Position numbers and translations under genes: made by a program. Shown piece by piece: positions 8,606-17,036 of a stretch of 57,796 nt of DNA. The notes beneath the pieces were generated by a model, which worked only from the letters and a program-made list of their open reading frames with translations, did not search any database and was not told the DNA's origin. This DNA comes from Cyanobacteria bacterium UBA3301. GTDB taxonomy: Bacteria > Cyanobacteriota > Vampirovibrionia > Gastranaerophilales > Gastranaerophilaceae. The stretch is from positions 1 to 57,796 of the forward strand of contig DESZ01000019.1 in NCBI GenBank assembly GCA_002361485.1, written 5' to 3'. Every line of letters begins with the position of its first letter. Positions within the stretch are counted from its first letter, which is position 1.

Positions 8606-9605
8606 TGTTATATTAAAAAATATAAAAAAAACGTACGATAATAATAAGACAGTTATAAATAACGTTAATTTAGAGATAAAAGATAAAGAATTTGTTGTTT
8701 TGGTCGGTTCTTCAGGATGCGGAAAATCAACGCTGCTGCGAATGATTGCAGGCTTAGAAGACATAACGGAAGGTGAAATTTTTATCGGCGATAAAAAAGT
8801 AAATGATATAGCTCCAAAAGACAGGGATATTGCTTTTGTATTTCAAAGTTATGCGCTATACCCTCATATGACGGTTAGAGAAAATATTGCTTTCGGTCTA
8901 AAAATGCGCAAAGTTCCCAAAGATGTAATTGAACAAAAAGTTAAAGAAGCTGCAGAAATTTTAAATCTGACAGAATATTTGGACAGAAAGCCAAAACAAC
9001 TTTCAGGCGGGCAAAGGCAAAGAGTTGCATTAGGACGAGCTATTGTAAGAAATCCAAAAGTTTTTCTTATGGATGAACCGCTATCAAATTTGGATGCAAA
9101 ATTACGTGTTCAAATGCGTTCTGAGATAAAGAAATTACACGAAAAGCTTCAAACAACATTTATTTATGTAACCCACGACCAGACAGAAGCTTTGACGATG
9201 GGAGACAGGGTTGTCGTTTTAAATAACGGAGATATTCAACAAGCAGATAGTCCTTCTCAGATATATTATCACCCGTCTAATACTTTTGTCGCAGGTTTTA
9301 TAGGCTCCCCTCAAATGAATTTTATTGAAGGTAAAGAATTAGGATTAGATGAAAACATTTTATACGGTATAAGACCGGAAAAAATGAATTCAAAAGACGG
9401 CGATATTAAATTAACGGTTAATGTTGATATATCTGAAATGCTCGGAGCTGAAAAAATAGCATATTTTAATATTGGAGAGCACAAATGTAGTGCGGTATTA
9501 CCTTCTGAGTATAATATCGGGAAAAACTTAGATATAAGCATTAAAACCTCTGATTTATATATGTTTAACAAAGACACCGGAAATACAATTTATTCAATTA
9601 ATTAA
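8598..9605 (+). CDS. ABC transporter ATPase, MalK/UgpC/MsmX type
   Basis: This 335-residue nucleotide-binding subunit belongs to the carbohydrate importer (CUT1) group. Walker A is GSSGCGKST, the signature LSGGQRQRVALGRA and Walker B FLMDEPLSNLD, followed by the H-loop in VTHDQ and a C-terminal TOBE-like regulatory domain (about 240-335). The start chosen is the ATG at 8598, within ATGAGTAA, overlapping the preceding stop. No permease or binding protein is adjacent, so it is likely a shared ATPase serving permeases encoded elsewhere, as MsmX does. Its coupling to a degenerate kinase is unusual. Confidence 0.93.
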   Translation: MSNVILKNIKKTYDNNKTVINNVNLEIKDKEFVVLVGSSGCGKSTLLRMIAGLEDITEGEIFIGDKKVNDIAPKDRDIAFVFQSYALYPHMTVRENIAFGLKMRKVPKDVIEQKVKEAAEILNLTEYLDRKPKQLSGGQRQRVALGRAIVRNPKVFLMDEPLSNLDAKLRVQMRSEIKKLHEKLQTTFIYVTHDQTEALTMGDRVVVLNNGDIQQADSPSQIYYHPSNTFVAGFIGSPQMNFIEGKELGLDENILYGIRPEKMNSKDGDIKLTVNVDISEMLGAEKIAYFNIGEHKCSAVLPSEYNIGKNLDISIKTSDLYMFNKDTGNTIYSIN

Positions 9606-9636
9606 AGTTTTTTTAATTTATGCCGTTAATAAAAAT

Positions 9637-11193
9637 ATGCCAGGAGACAATATATTTTTATCAAGTAAAAACGGTAGAGTAATAAAAGGTACAGTGCTTA
9701 GAGCATCAAGCGTTGCACGCTCGGATGTAGCAGGACAAAGCAAAGAACTGAACCTGCTGTTTGACGCATACAGTAAACACAATGCAGGCGGAGGTCAAAA
9801 CCAAATTGACGGTTATGCCCTGAATTTTTTGTACCACGATTTATCAAAAGCTGCAGGGGAAGACAGTATTTTGACTACCGAAGAAATTACGAAGTATTTA
9901 AAAGACAAAAATTTAAACGGAAAGATAAGCACGAAAGCTGTTCAAGAATTTATCTCAAACATTAGTGATGCAACAATTGTAGACGGCATTCGTAAAGCTT
10001 TGGACGGTTTAGGCACATCATCTTCTCTATCAGACTATCTTAAATCGATACCGCCTGCCAAAATGGCAAAAGTTATGAAAATGTACAAAAGCGAATATAA
10101 TATCAGCATGGTACAAGATATATGCAACGAAATCGGGAGTTTTGGAAGTACAAGAGAGAGCTATTTAAACATTATTCGTGACAAAATTGCAGCTACAAAA
10201 CCGGCGAATGAAGCAAAAGAATTTAAAGCCAAATTTGATGCTGAAATAAAAAGTATGGACATAACCCTATTTGGATCTGCTGATGCAAAGAAGTTAGAAC
10301 AAATAATTTTAGATAGCACATCTGTTCAAAGCGCACCAAAATCAAAATATCCTAAACCTGCAAAAAGATCTGCAGAGTACCTTGAAAAAGAAAACCGCAG
10401 ACTCATTGCACAAATGATGAACGATCCCAAATTATGCCGAACAACAGACGATAGAAACCGCATTGTTGACCGCATCATGAAATACGCAAAATTAAATAAC
10501 CCTACGGACCTAATTAAAGAATTTACAAAAAGTTCAGATGCAAGGGTTCGCAGAGCTGCTCAAAATCTTTTAAATTCCACATTTTTGGATTATTTTCCGA
10601 TATTTGTTGCTTCAATCATTGCTCAAGAATCTCAATTTAGAGAAACGGATGATAATCCTAAAACAGGTGTATTTATCGGTAACGGTAAAGGAGTAATGCA
10701 GATAACTTCTGCTGTGCCCGATGAAATTGCTTCTAACCCGGGACATTTTAGTAGTGATTTTATTAAACGTTTAAGTAAATATTGTGATGTAAAAGACACT
10801 ACATCCATAGTGCAGGCGTATAGTAAAATAACACGACAAAGTGTTATTGCTAATTATGATATTGGTACTGCATATTTAAGGAATAGTTTGCGAATATATT
10901 TTAACAGAATTAAAGATTCCAACAAGGATAGTCCATATTATAAAGAATATATGAATATGAAAAGTGATTTGGAGAATCCTGCAACAATAATGCAGTTTAT
11001 GGCAATGATTTATAACGGGAATAGTGACCCTAAAACAGATGAAGCTCATAATAAGTCGAAATCACAAGTTAGGTATGTTTATGCTCGCGACGTCATAGAA
11101 CGTTTTAAAAAGTATACCCCTTCAGATGTACCGGTCAGCAACTATTTTGATTACAATCCTAAAACTAAGAAATTTGAAATTGTTACAAAATAA
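9637..11193 (+). CDS. Putative lytic transglycosylase (SLT-like) with helical N-terminal region
   Basis: The C-terminal half (about 310-440) has a lysozyme-like fold signature: AQESQF with the candidate catalytic Glu331, GVMQIT at 352-357 and a later ANYDIGTAYL helix. This is the order found in soluble lytic transglycosylases that cut peptidoglycan glycan strands. The N-terminal 300 residues are helical and of unknown role; residues 60-110 look like a degenerate EF-hand-type pair. No signal peptide is visible, so the export route is unclear. There is no clear ribosome site at the ATG. A strong terminator follows. Confidence 0.72.
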   Translation: MPGDNIFLSSKNGRVIKGTVLRASSVARSDVAGQSKELNLLFDAYSKHNAGGGQNQIDGYALNFLYHDLSKAAGEDSILTTEEITKYLKDKNLNGKISTKAVQEFISNISDATIVDGIRKALDGLGTSSSLSDYLKSIPPAKMAKVMKMYKSEYNISMVQDICNEIGSFGSTRESYLNIIRDKIAATKPANEAKEFKAKFDAEIKSMDITLFGSADAKKLEQIILDSTSVQSAPKSKYPKPAKRSAEYLEKENRRLIAQMMNDPKLCRTTDDRNRIVDRIMKYAKLNNPTDLIKEFTKSSDARVRRAAQNLLNSTFLDYFPIFVASIIAQESQFRETDDNPKTGVFIGNGKGVMQITSAVPDEIASNPGHFSSDFIKRLSKYCDVKDTTSIVQAYSKITRQSVIANYDIGTAYLRNSLRIYFNRIKDSNKDSPYYKEYMNMKSDLENPATIMQFMAMIYNGNSDPKTDEAHNKSKSQVRYVYARDVIERFKKYTPSDVPVSNYFDYNPKTKKFEIVTK

Positions 11194-11220
11194 AACCCGT
11201 TCAAAAGAACGGGTTTTAAT
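11192..11220 (+). terminator. Terminator of the transglycosylase gene
   Basis: The 11-bp perfect stem AAAACCCGTTC / GAACGGGTTTT has an AAAA loop and starts on the stop codon. Confidence 0.85.
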
Positions 11221-11227
11221 ATTTTTT

Positions 11228-11449
11228 GTAGTGTTTCGCAACCTGCCGTACTTGCTTATCGCAAGTCCGCGCTGTTGCTTCACACCGAGCTTGCGCTAGT
11301 CTTTTGTCGCCTGTGCAATCATAGATTGCTCCGTTCGTTTCGCATATGCTGCACTCACTACGGCGAGGACGTAGTGTTTCGCAACCTGCCGTACTTGCTT
11401 ATCGCAAGTCCGCGCTGTTGCTTCACACCGAGCTTGCGCTAGTCTTTTG
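11228..11449. repeat. 79-bp repeat, two copies 143 bp apart; second copy contains the fba stop
   Basis: Copies at 11228-11306 and 11371-11449 are essentially identical. The right copy spans the fba stop codon (11439-11441) and its last codons, so the left copy carries a duplicated gene tail. The spacer contains GCAATCATAGATTGC, nearly the hairpin core of the 5.9-kb repeat. Confidence 0.85.
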
Positions 11450-12398
11450 CATGACCTGCAGTACCTAAAACGTCGCGCATTTTGTGCATAACTAATTCTT
11501 TAACGGCAGTTCTGCCAGGTCCCATGTATTCTCTCGGGTCAAATTTTTCAGGATGTTCAATAAAGAATTCTCTGATTGTTGATGTCATTGCCAATCTTAA
11601 ATCCGTATCAATATTGATTTTTGCAACACCGTGTTTTGAAGCATAATTAAGCATTTCTTCAGGAACACCTTGAGCATCCGGCAAGTTTCCGCCAAATTTG
11701 TTACATTTATCAACAAGATATTTAGGAACTGATGATGAACCGTGCAATACGATTGGATAATCACCAAAGCCTGCTTCTTTCAAAGCATCTTTAATTTCTT
11801 TTAATCTTTCAAAGTCTAATTTTGCTTCACCTTTGAATTTATAAGCACCGTGAGATGTTCCGATAGCGATTGCCAATGAATCACAACCTGTTTGTTTTAC
11901 AAATTCAACAGCTTCTTTTACGTTTGTATATTTAGCATCTTTAGAATCAACGTTAACATCGTCTTCAACACCTGCTAATTTACCCAATTCAGCTTCTACT
12001 GAAACACCTCTTTCGTGAGCATAATCAACAACTTGTTTTGTTACTCTTACGTTTTCTTCAAACGGGAATCTTGATCCGTCAATCATAACTGATGAGAAAC
12101 CGCCATCAATACAAGCTTTACAAATTTCAAAATCAGCACCGTGATCTAAATGAAGCGCAATAGGTACAGTTGTTGTTGCTAGTGCAGCTTCAACCAATTT
12201 GATTAGATAAGTTTGGTTAGCATATTTTCTTGCACCTGCAGAAACTTGTAAAATAATTGGTGATTGAGTTTCTTCTGCAGCTTCTGCAATACCTTGCAAA
12301 ATTTCCATGTTGTTTACGTTGTAAGCACCGATTGCATATCCGCCGGCCAATGCTTTTTTGAACATTTCGTTTGTTCCAACTAATTTTCTTTCAGCCAT
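11439..12398 (-). CDS. fba: Fructose-bisphosphate aldolase, class II
   Basis: This zinc-dependent aldolase interconverts fructose 1,6-bisphosphate with dihydroxyacetone phosphate and glyceraldehyde 3-phosphate. The 319-residue length is normal. The zinc-site signature HLDHG lies near residues 82-86, with VEAELG near 136-141, IGTSHG and the phosphate-binding LHGSSS and KINIDTD motifs all present. AGGAG precedes the ATG at good distance. The stop codon and final residues lie within a repeated sequence, so the 3' end has been reshaped or copied by it. The gene stands alone, divergent from ilvC. Confidence 0.97.
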   Translation of the reverse strand: MAERKLVGTNEMFKKALAGGYAIGAYNVNNMEILQGIAEAAEETQSPIILQVSAGARKYANQTYLIKLVEAALATTTVPIALHLDHGADFEICKACIDGGFSSVMIDGSRFPFEENVRVTKQVVDYAHERGVSVEAELGKLAGVEDDVNVDSKDAKYTNVKEAVEFVKQTGCDSLAIAIGTSHGAYKFKGEAKLDFERLKEIKDALKEAGFGDYPIVLHGSSSVPKYLVDKCNKFGGNLPDAQGVPEEMLNYASKHGVAKINIDTDLRLAMTSTIREFFIEHPEKFDPREYMGPGRTAVKELVMHKMRDVLGTAGHAKD

Positions 12399-12533
12399 TT
12401 TGACTTTCTCCTTCTTTATATTTTTTTTGAGGATATTTCCCCAAAACTACTACCTCGAGTTTAATTTACATGCCTAAACTACTACAAAAATAAACTTTAT
12501 TCAAGAGGAACAACTTATTATATGAATATATTA

Positions 12534-12563
12534 TTGAAAAAAATAAACCATTCATGATAATAT
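12534..12563 (+). promoter_or_regulatory. ilvC promoter
   Basis: TTGAAA (12534-12539), an 18-bp spacer and an extended -10 TGa-TAATAT (hexamer 12558-12563) predict transcription from about 12570, giving a short leader that carries GGAAGGG. Confidence 0.6.
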
Positions 12564-12588
12564 TATATTTACGGAAGGGATGTATTTT

Positions 12589-13611
12589 ATGTGTGCATTA
12601 AAAATTTATACAGATAAAGATATTAATACTGAAATTATTAAAACTAAAAAAATAGCCGTTATCGGATTTGGTTCACAAGGTTACGGACAATCATTAAACC
12701 TAAAAGATTCAGGATGCGATGTTGTAATCGGTTTGCGGGAAGGTAGTCAGTCTGCCCAAAAAGCTAAATCGTACGGACTTAACGTTATGACGATAGAAGA
12801 TGCCGTCAAATGGGCGGATATCGTACAGATTTTGATTCCAGATGAAGTTCAGGCTCAAACCTATGAAACTCAAATTAAACCAAATATGAAAGCAGGACAA
12901 TATTTAATGTTTTCACACGGATTTAATATTCACTATAAAAAAATAGTTCCACCGGAAGATATAAACGTAATCATGGTTGCGCCAAAAGGCCCTGGGCATA
13001 CAGTCAGAAGCCAATATGAAGAAGGCAAAGGGGTTCCTTCGCTTATTGCAATATACAATGACAAAACAGGCAATTCCAAAGAGGTAGCATTATCTTATGC
13101 AAGCGCAATCGGAGCTGGCAGAGCAGGAATTCTTGAAACAACATTTAAAGAAGAGACCGAAACCGACCTGTTCGGGGAACAAGCTGTTATCTGCGGAGGG
13201 GTTTCCGCATTAATGAAAGCAGGCTTTGAAGTATTGACAGAAGCTGGTTATTCTCCATATATGGCCTATTTTGAAGTGCTGCACGAAATGAAATTGATTA
13301 TTGACCTTGTTAATCAAGGCGGTTTAGCAGATATGAGATATTCTATTTCGAATACAGCCGAATACGGCGATATGACAAGAGGTCCTAAAGTTATCGGGGA
13401 AGCCTCAAAAAATGCTATGCGAGAAATTCTAAAAGATATTCAATCAGGTAAATTCGCAGATGAATTTACAAACGAAATGAAAGAAAGAAAAGTTTTCAAC
13501 AAATTGAGAGAAGAAAATAAAAATCACAAAATTGAAGAAGTCGGCAGAGAAATCCGAAGCACTTTTTGCTGGGGAAATGATAACAATATTATAGACAGAA
13601 CTAAAAATTAA
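12589..13611 (+). CDS. ilvC: Ketol-acid reductoisomerase
   Basis: IlvC isomerises and reduces acetolactate or acetohydroxybutyrate in valine, leucine and isoleucine synthesis. The NADPH fold opens with GFGSQGYGQS near residue 20. The conserved APKGPGH and the metal-binding DLFGEQ and late CE-type helices follow, with SNTAEYGD near residue 250. An ATG at 12580 touches the GGAAGGG site directly, so the ATG at 12589 is the better start. The product of 340 residues fits the short class I form. The yhaM-type gene follows 11 nt later, in the same operon. Confidence 0.96.
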   Translation: MCALKIYTDKDINTEIIKTKKIAVIGFGSQGYGQSLNLKDSGCDVVIGLREGSQSAQKAKSYGLNVMTIEDAVKWADIVQILIPDEVQAQTYETQIKPNMKAGQYLMFSHGFNIHYKKIVPPEDINVIMVAPKGPGHTVRSQYEEGKGVPSLIAIYNDKTGNSKEVALSYASAIGAGRAGILETTFKEETETDLFGEQAVICGGVSALMKAGFEVLTEAGYSPYMAYFEVLHEMKLIIDLVNQGGLADMRYSISNTAEYGDMTRGPKVIGEASKNAMREILKDIQSGKFADEFTNEMKERKVFNKLREENKNHKIEEVGREIRSTFCWGNDNNIIDRTKN

Positions 13612-13622
13612 AAGGAATAATT

Positions 13623-14459
13623 ATGTTTAGCACAGAAGATGTATATGAAGTAGTAATTTTTTCAATAGGTGATACAAAAGCCGGAACAAAAATGGGAAAA
13701 CTCCAATTAAAAGATACGGTTGATGACAGCATTTTAAACTGTATTTTATGGGAAGAAACTCTGAATCGATTTGATGCAAAGATATTTAGAACAGGAAATT
13801 TAGTCCGAATAGTATCGGCATCTTTTAACGAAAAATATAATAATTGTCTTGTATCTGCTCTTGAATTGGTAAAAGAAGCAAAATTAGGGCTTGAGCCTGA
13901 TGAAATTAACCAATATTGGGCAAAACTTACAGAATACATCGGAAAAATTAAAGACGAAAAGTTGCACGCATTTGTTAAAGGGATGTTTGAGCAACACGAA
14001 CAACAATTCAAAATTATGCCTGCTGCTAAACTTATGCATCACAATTATATAGGCGGTCTGCTTGTTCATACGGTAGAATGCTGCGAATTTGCGGAATTAA
14101 ATCTTCCGCACTTTGCTAGCAAAATAAACTCTGATGAGATTTATGCAGCTTGCTTATTGCACGATTTTGGCAAAATTCTGGAATACACAATTGACCAAGA
14201 AACAGGTTTGATTGATTATGCCCCCGGATTTAAAGAAACCTGGATAACCCATTCTCAATACGGATTTTGTATCTGTATGAACGCAGGTTTTCAAATGGTT
14301 GCTAAAATGATAGCTGCACACCACGGCAGAAGTGATTGGGGTGCAATAGTTGATTTAGACCAGAAAGATTTGGAACCGCAGTTGTATTTAATCCATTTTA
14401 TCGACAACTTATCGGCAAAATTCGGTAAAATAAATACAAGACTATTGGAACAAAACTAA
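13623..14459 (+). CDS. yhaM: OB-fold / HD-domain 3'-5' exoribonuclease, YhaM family
   Basis: The 278-residue protein has an N-terminal OB-type nucleic-acid-binding domain (about 1-90) and a C-terminal HD phosphohydrolase domain. Metal ligands are visible as HH in LMHHNY, H in LLVHTVE, the HD pair in CLLHDFGK, HH in AAHHGRS and D in HFIDNL. This domain order matches YhaM, an exonuclease that trims RNA or DNA from the 3' end. AAAGGA precedes the ATG. Its position after ilvC may be incidental. Confidence 0.85.
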   Translation: MFSTEDVYEVVIFSIGDTKAGTKMGKLQLKDTVDDSILNCILWEETLNRFDAKIFRTGNLVRIVSASFNEKYNNCLVSALELVKEAKLGLEPDEINQYWAKLTEYIGKIKDEKLHAFVKGMFEQHEQQFKIMPAAKLMHHNYIGGLLVHTVECCEFAELNLPHFASKINSDEIYAACLLHDFGKILEYTIDQETGLIDYAPGFKETWITHSQYGFCICMNAGFQMVAKMIAAHHGRSDWGAIVDLDQKDLEPQLYLIHFIDNLSAKFGKINTRLLEQN

Positions 14460-14618
14460 AACCAAAAGTATAAACAGGTATCAATAAAGAAAATCAAGCA
14501 TTTTTTCAGAATTGTAAACAAAAAAAATAAAAATTTACTTTCCGAAACATTTTGAGTCATGGGGCATGCTTTATGATAGATTAAAAGGGTAAGGAATAGT
14601 TTAGTAAGGAGATTATGA

Positions 14619-15284
14619 ATGTCAGATTACTTGAGCAAAGAAGAAATTAAACAATGGAGAAGCTCCTTAGAAAAGATTACATTAGAGGAATTTGCTGCAA
14701 GATTAGGGAAAAAAATAGAACAAAAGAAAACTACGAATGATTTGGTTGATATAGTATTACACGGTAAACCGGTTGTTTCAAACGAACCGGATTGGGGTTC
14801 TAAAACAACGGAAAGATTAACATCTATTGCAAATAGAGCTATGGAAAAAGAAAAAGATTTATATATTTCAACTTTTTCTGTTAAAAATTTGCAAAATGAA
14901 GTATCTGCAAAACCTGAAAAAGTTAAGAATACAGATAAAAATACCGCTAAAAAAGCTGTAAAACCTGCATCTAAAAAAGAACCTAAAAAAGCTTCTAAAG
15001 CACTGGAAAAGGCTAAAGAGGCAATTAAAAACACAAATACAAAAAACGAAACAAGAAATGAAGTTCGTTATGTATTCAAAAAAACATTAACAGATAGAGA
15101 GCAAAAAGTATTTGATTATTTCTGTGCAAACCAAGATAAAGTGGTATATGCAAAAGACTTAGCACAATTGCTTGATTTACCAAGAGACTATGTATACAAA
15201 TACATCAAAAACTTAAGAGCAAAAATTGAAGGTGAAGCTCTTAAAAATGCCGATAAAGGCGGGTTTGTTCTATCTTCAAAATAA
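14619..15284 (+). CDS. Winged-helix DNA-binding protein with basic linker
   Basis: The 221-residue protein has three parts. The N-terminal 70 residues are helical. A Lys/Ala-rich disordered linker covers about 105-145. The C-terminal domain (about 150-221) reads like the winged helix of OmpR-type response regulators (TDREQKVFDYF, then YVYKYIKNLRAKIEGE). No receiver domain is present, so it is not a standard response regulator. The linker resembles histone-like tails and could add non-specific DNA binding. GTAAGGAG precedes the ATG. I cannot assign targets. Confidence 0.65.
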   Translation: MSDYLSKEEIKQWRSSLEKITLEEFAARLGKKIEQKKTTNDLVDIVLHGKPVVSNEPDWGSKTTERLTSIANRAMEKEKDLYISTFSVKNLQNEVSAKPEKVKNTDKNTAKKAVKPASKKEPKKASKALEKAKEAIKNTNTKNETRNEVRYVFKKTLTDREQKVFDYFCANQDKVVYAKDLAQLLDLPRDYVYKYIKNLRAKIEGEALKNADKGGFVLSSK

Positions 15285-15300
15285 ATAATAAAATAATATA

Positions 15301-15335
15301 AAAAAAATGAGAAACAATAGTTTCTCATTTTTTTA
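15301..15335. terminator. Bidirectional terminator between convergent genes
   Basis: ATGAGAAAC / GTTTCTCAT with an AATA loop is flanked by A-run and T-run, so it can serve the winged-helix gene on plus and the L12-like gene on minus. Confidence 0.85.
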
Positions 15336-15349
15336 TCGCAAATTTTAGA

Positions 15350-15739
15350 CTACATAACTTCAATCTTTGCGCCGACAAACTCCAGCGCTTGTTTCGTTAT
15401 ATCTGCTTCCTGCTCTGAAATATCGGTCATAAACGTTGACGGAACAGAATCAACAATATTTTTAGCACTATCATAATCTATGCCGGTAATTTGTCTTAAT
15501 GTTGCTAAAACAGTAGCTTTATTTTCTCCTGTTGTAAGCATCTTTAAAGACTTATTACCTGTATTTCGTTTTATTACATATTTAGTGTTTTTTTTTGAAA
15601 ATTTGTTTTTAAGATTTTCAAAAAGTGATTTGCAATCAATACTATCAGTATCGATACCGTAATATTTTTTCAACAATGCGCTTATTATGACAATAAGCAT
15701 TATTGCAATTGCGCCCCACAAAAAAGTCATATTAATCAT
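15350..15739 (-). CDS. Membrane-anchored L7/L12 C-terminal-domain-like protein (second, more divergent)
   Basis: The 129-residue protein has one N-terminal membrane helix (about 5-23), then Lys-rich residues (cytoplasmic side by the positive-inside rule), a linker, and a domain at 72-129. That domain follows the L7/L12 C-terminal pattern: ATVLATLRQITGI, then SAKNIVDSVP, then ALEFVGAKIEV. Charged positions of the factor-binding face are only partly kept. It overlaps the upstream paralogue by 8 nt, with GAGGTG as ribosome site. It lacks the L12 N-terminal dimerisation domain, so it is not a stalk protein. Function unknown. Confidence 0.7.
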   Translation of the reverse strand: MINMTFLWGAIAIMLIVIISALLKKYYGIDTDSIDCKSLFENLKNKFSKKNTKYVIKRNTGNKSLKMLTTGENKATVLATLRQITGIDYDSAKNIVDSVPSTFMTDISEQEADITKQALEFVGAKIEVM

Positions 15740-16136
15740 TATTCACCTCGTTTATTTCCCTTATTTCTACTTCCGCACCTGCTTCTTCAAGCATATTTTT
15801 TATTCTCTTTGCTTCCTCAAGTTTTATATCTTCTTTAATCAATACAGGAGCTGATTCCATAAGTATTTTAGCATCTCTTAAGCTTAATCCGGTTGCAAAA
15901 CGAACAGCATTTATAACAGAAATCTGTTTATTCACCGGAGTATCAATCAAAAACACAGAAAACCCGCCTCCTGCTCCCAAAACTTTCGGAGCAACATCAT
16001 TTTCTACATGAGTATATTCATCTCGAACTAATTTATCAGATTGGGGTTTGATTTTTTTCTGCTTCAAATAATCCAAAATAAGCATTACAACAAATACAAC
16101 TATTGCCGCATATAACAAATACATTATTATGCTCAT
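15732..16136 (-). CDS. Membrane-anchored L7/L12 C-terminal-domain-like protein (first)
   Basis: Residues 4-22 form one membrane helix, followed by KQKKIK, placing the rest in the cytoplasm. Residues 59-126 align without gaps to the C-terminal domain of the neighbouring rplL product: AVRFATGLSLRDAK matches EVRNITGLGLKEAK, and NMLEEAGAEVEI matches KKLEEAGAVVEI. In true L12 this face recruits EF-G, EF-Tu and IF2. The L12 N-terminal dimerisation region and hinge are replaced by the membrane anchor and a 35-residue linker. TAGGAGAG precedes the ATG. It lies downstream of rplL behind a terminator. Recruitment of translation GTPases to the membrane is inference. Confidence 0.8.
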   Translation of the reverse strand: MSIIMYLLYAAIVVFVVMLILDYLKQKKIKPQSDKLVRDEYTHVENDVAPKVLGAGGGFSVFLIDTPVNKQISVINAVRFATGLSLRDAKILMESAPVLIKEDIKLEEAKRIKNMLEEAGAEVEIREINEVNND

Positions 16137-16209
16137 TGATACTCTCCTAACAGATTATTTACAACAATTTGCGATAACATAATATCATATTTTTACTTCA
16201 AAATCAAAC

Positions 16210-16244
16210 AAAAAAGCGGACAACTGATTGTCATCCGCTTTTTT
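16210..16244 (-). terminator. Terminator after rplL
   Basis: GCGGACAA pairs with TTGTCaTCCGC (one bulge), with A-run and T-run on either side. It separates rplL from the two L12-like membrane genes, which therefore need read-through or their own promoter. Confidence 0.8.
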
Positions 16245-16262
16245 AAATTTTTAGAATTGAAA

Positions 16263-16646
16263 TTACTTGATTTCAACAACAGCGCCGGCTTCTTCCAATT
16301 TTTTCTTAAGTTCATCAGCTTCAGCTTTTTTAACGCCTTCTTTAACAGCTTTAGGAGCAGCTTCAACTAAATCTTTAGCTTCTTTCAAACCTAAACCTGT
16401 AATGTTACGAACTTCTTTCAATACTGCAATTTTCTTATCTGCAGGAACTGAAGCTAAAACAACAGATACTTCAGCATCAGGATCTTCAGCTGCAGGAGCT
16501 GCACCGCCAGCTGCAGGAGCTGCTGCTACTGCTACAGGAGCTGCTGCTGATACGCCGAATTTTTCTTCCATAGCTTTTACTAATTCAGCTGCTTCTAATA
16601 ATGTTAATTTTTCAATTGATTCTAAAATAGTTTCTACGTTACTCAT
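16263..16646 (-). CDS. rplL: 50S ribosomal protein L7/L12
   Basis: The 127-residue stalk protein has the N-terminal dimerisation domain (about 1-35), an Ala/Gly/Pro hinge (about 36-55) and the C-terminal factor-binding domain with VLKEVRNITGLGLKEAKDLVE. Multiple dimers bind L10 and recruit elongation factors. A good AAGGAG site precedes the ATG. It should be co-transcribed with rplJ, but about 390 bp of tandem repeat separates the two, far more than usual. Codon use is strongly biased towards AT-ending and frequent codons, as expected for a highly expressed gene. Confidence 0.98.
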   Translation of the reverse strand: MSNVETILESIEKLTLLEAAELVKAMEEKFGVSAAAPVAVAAAPAAGGAAPAAEDPDAEVSVVLASVPADKKIAVLKEVRNITGLGLKEAKDLVEAAPKAVKEGVKKAEADELKKKLEEAGAVVEIK

Positions 16647-16701
16647 TTTTATTTCTCCTTTTTATTTTTTTTGAGTTTGTACATTTTTTTGTTCGGTTAA
16701 A

Positions 16702-17036
16702 TGCTCATTTCGCTGACGCTATCATTCACCTTTAACCTCGCATTTTACGAATTCTGCTCGCTTACGCTCGACTTGATTCTACACAAAATTCGCTGTCTTT
16801 AATTTTGCTCGGGCTCGGTTTTGCGTTCATTTCGCTATCGCTACCATTCACCTTTAACCTCGCATTTTACGAATTCTGCTCGCTTACGCTCGACTTGATT
16901 CTACACAAAATTCGCTGTCTTTAATTTTGCTCGGGCTCGGTTTTGCGTTCATTTCGCTATCGCTACCATTCACTTTTAACCTCGCACCTTACGAATTCCG
17001 CTCGCCTTCGCTCGACTTCATTCTACGCAAAATTCG
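16702..17036. repeat. 122-bp tandem repeat between rplJ and rplL
   Basis: Nearly three units align by the CATTT at 16706, 16828 and 16950. Units one and two are almost identical; the third has diverged and runs into the rplJ stop codon at 17037-17039. Units contain short iterations such as GCTCGCTTACGCTCGAC and TTGCTCGGGCT, the latter shared with the 5.9-kb repeat. There is no reading frame. The rest of the rplJ-rplL gap (16647-16701) holds only the rplL ribosome site. Confidence 0.88.

Noticed and set aside
16267..16674. 135-codon frame opposite rplL
   Set aside because: It mirrors the biased codons of rplL on the other strand and has no start signals.
16702..17036. Array-like repetition resembling a CRISPR
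   Set aside because: The period is 122 bp with no unique spacers between short repeats, and no cas genes are present.
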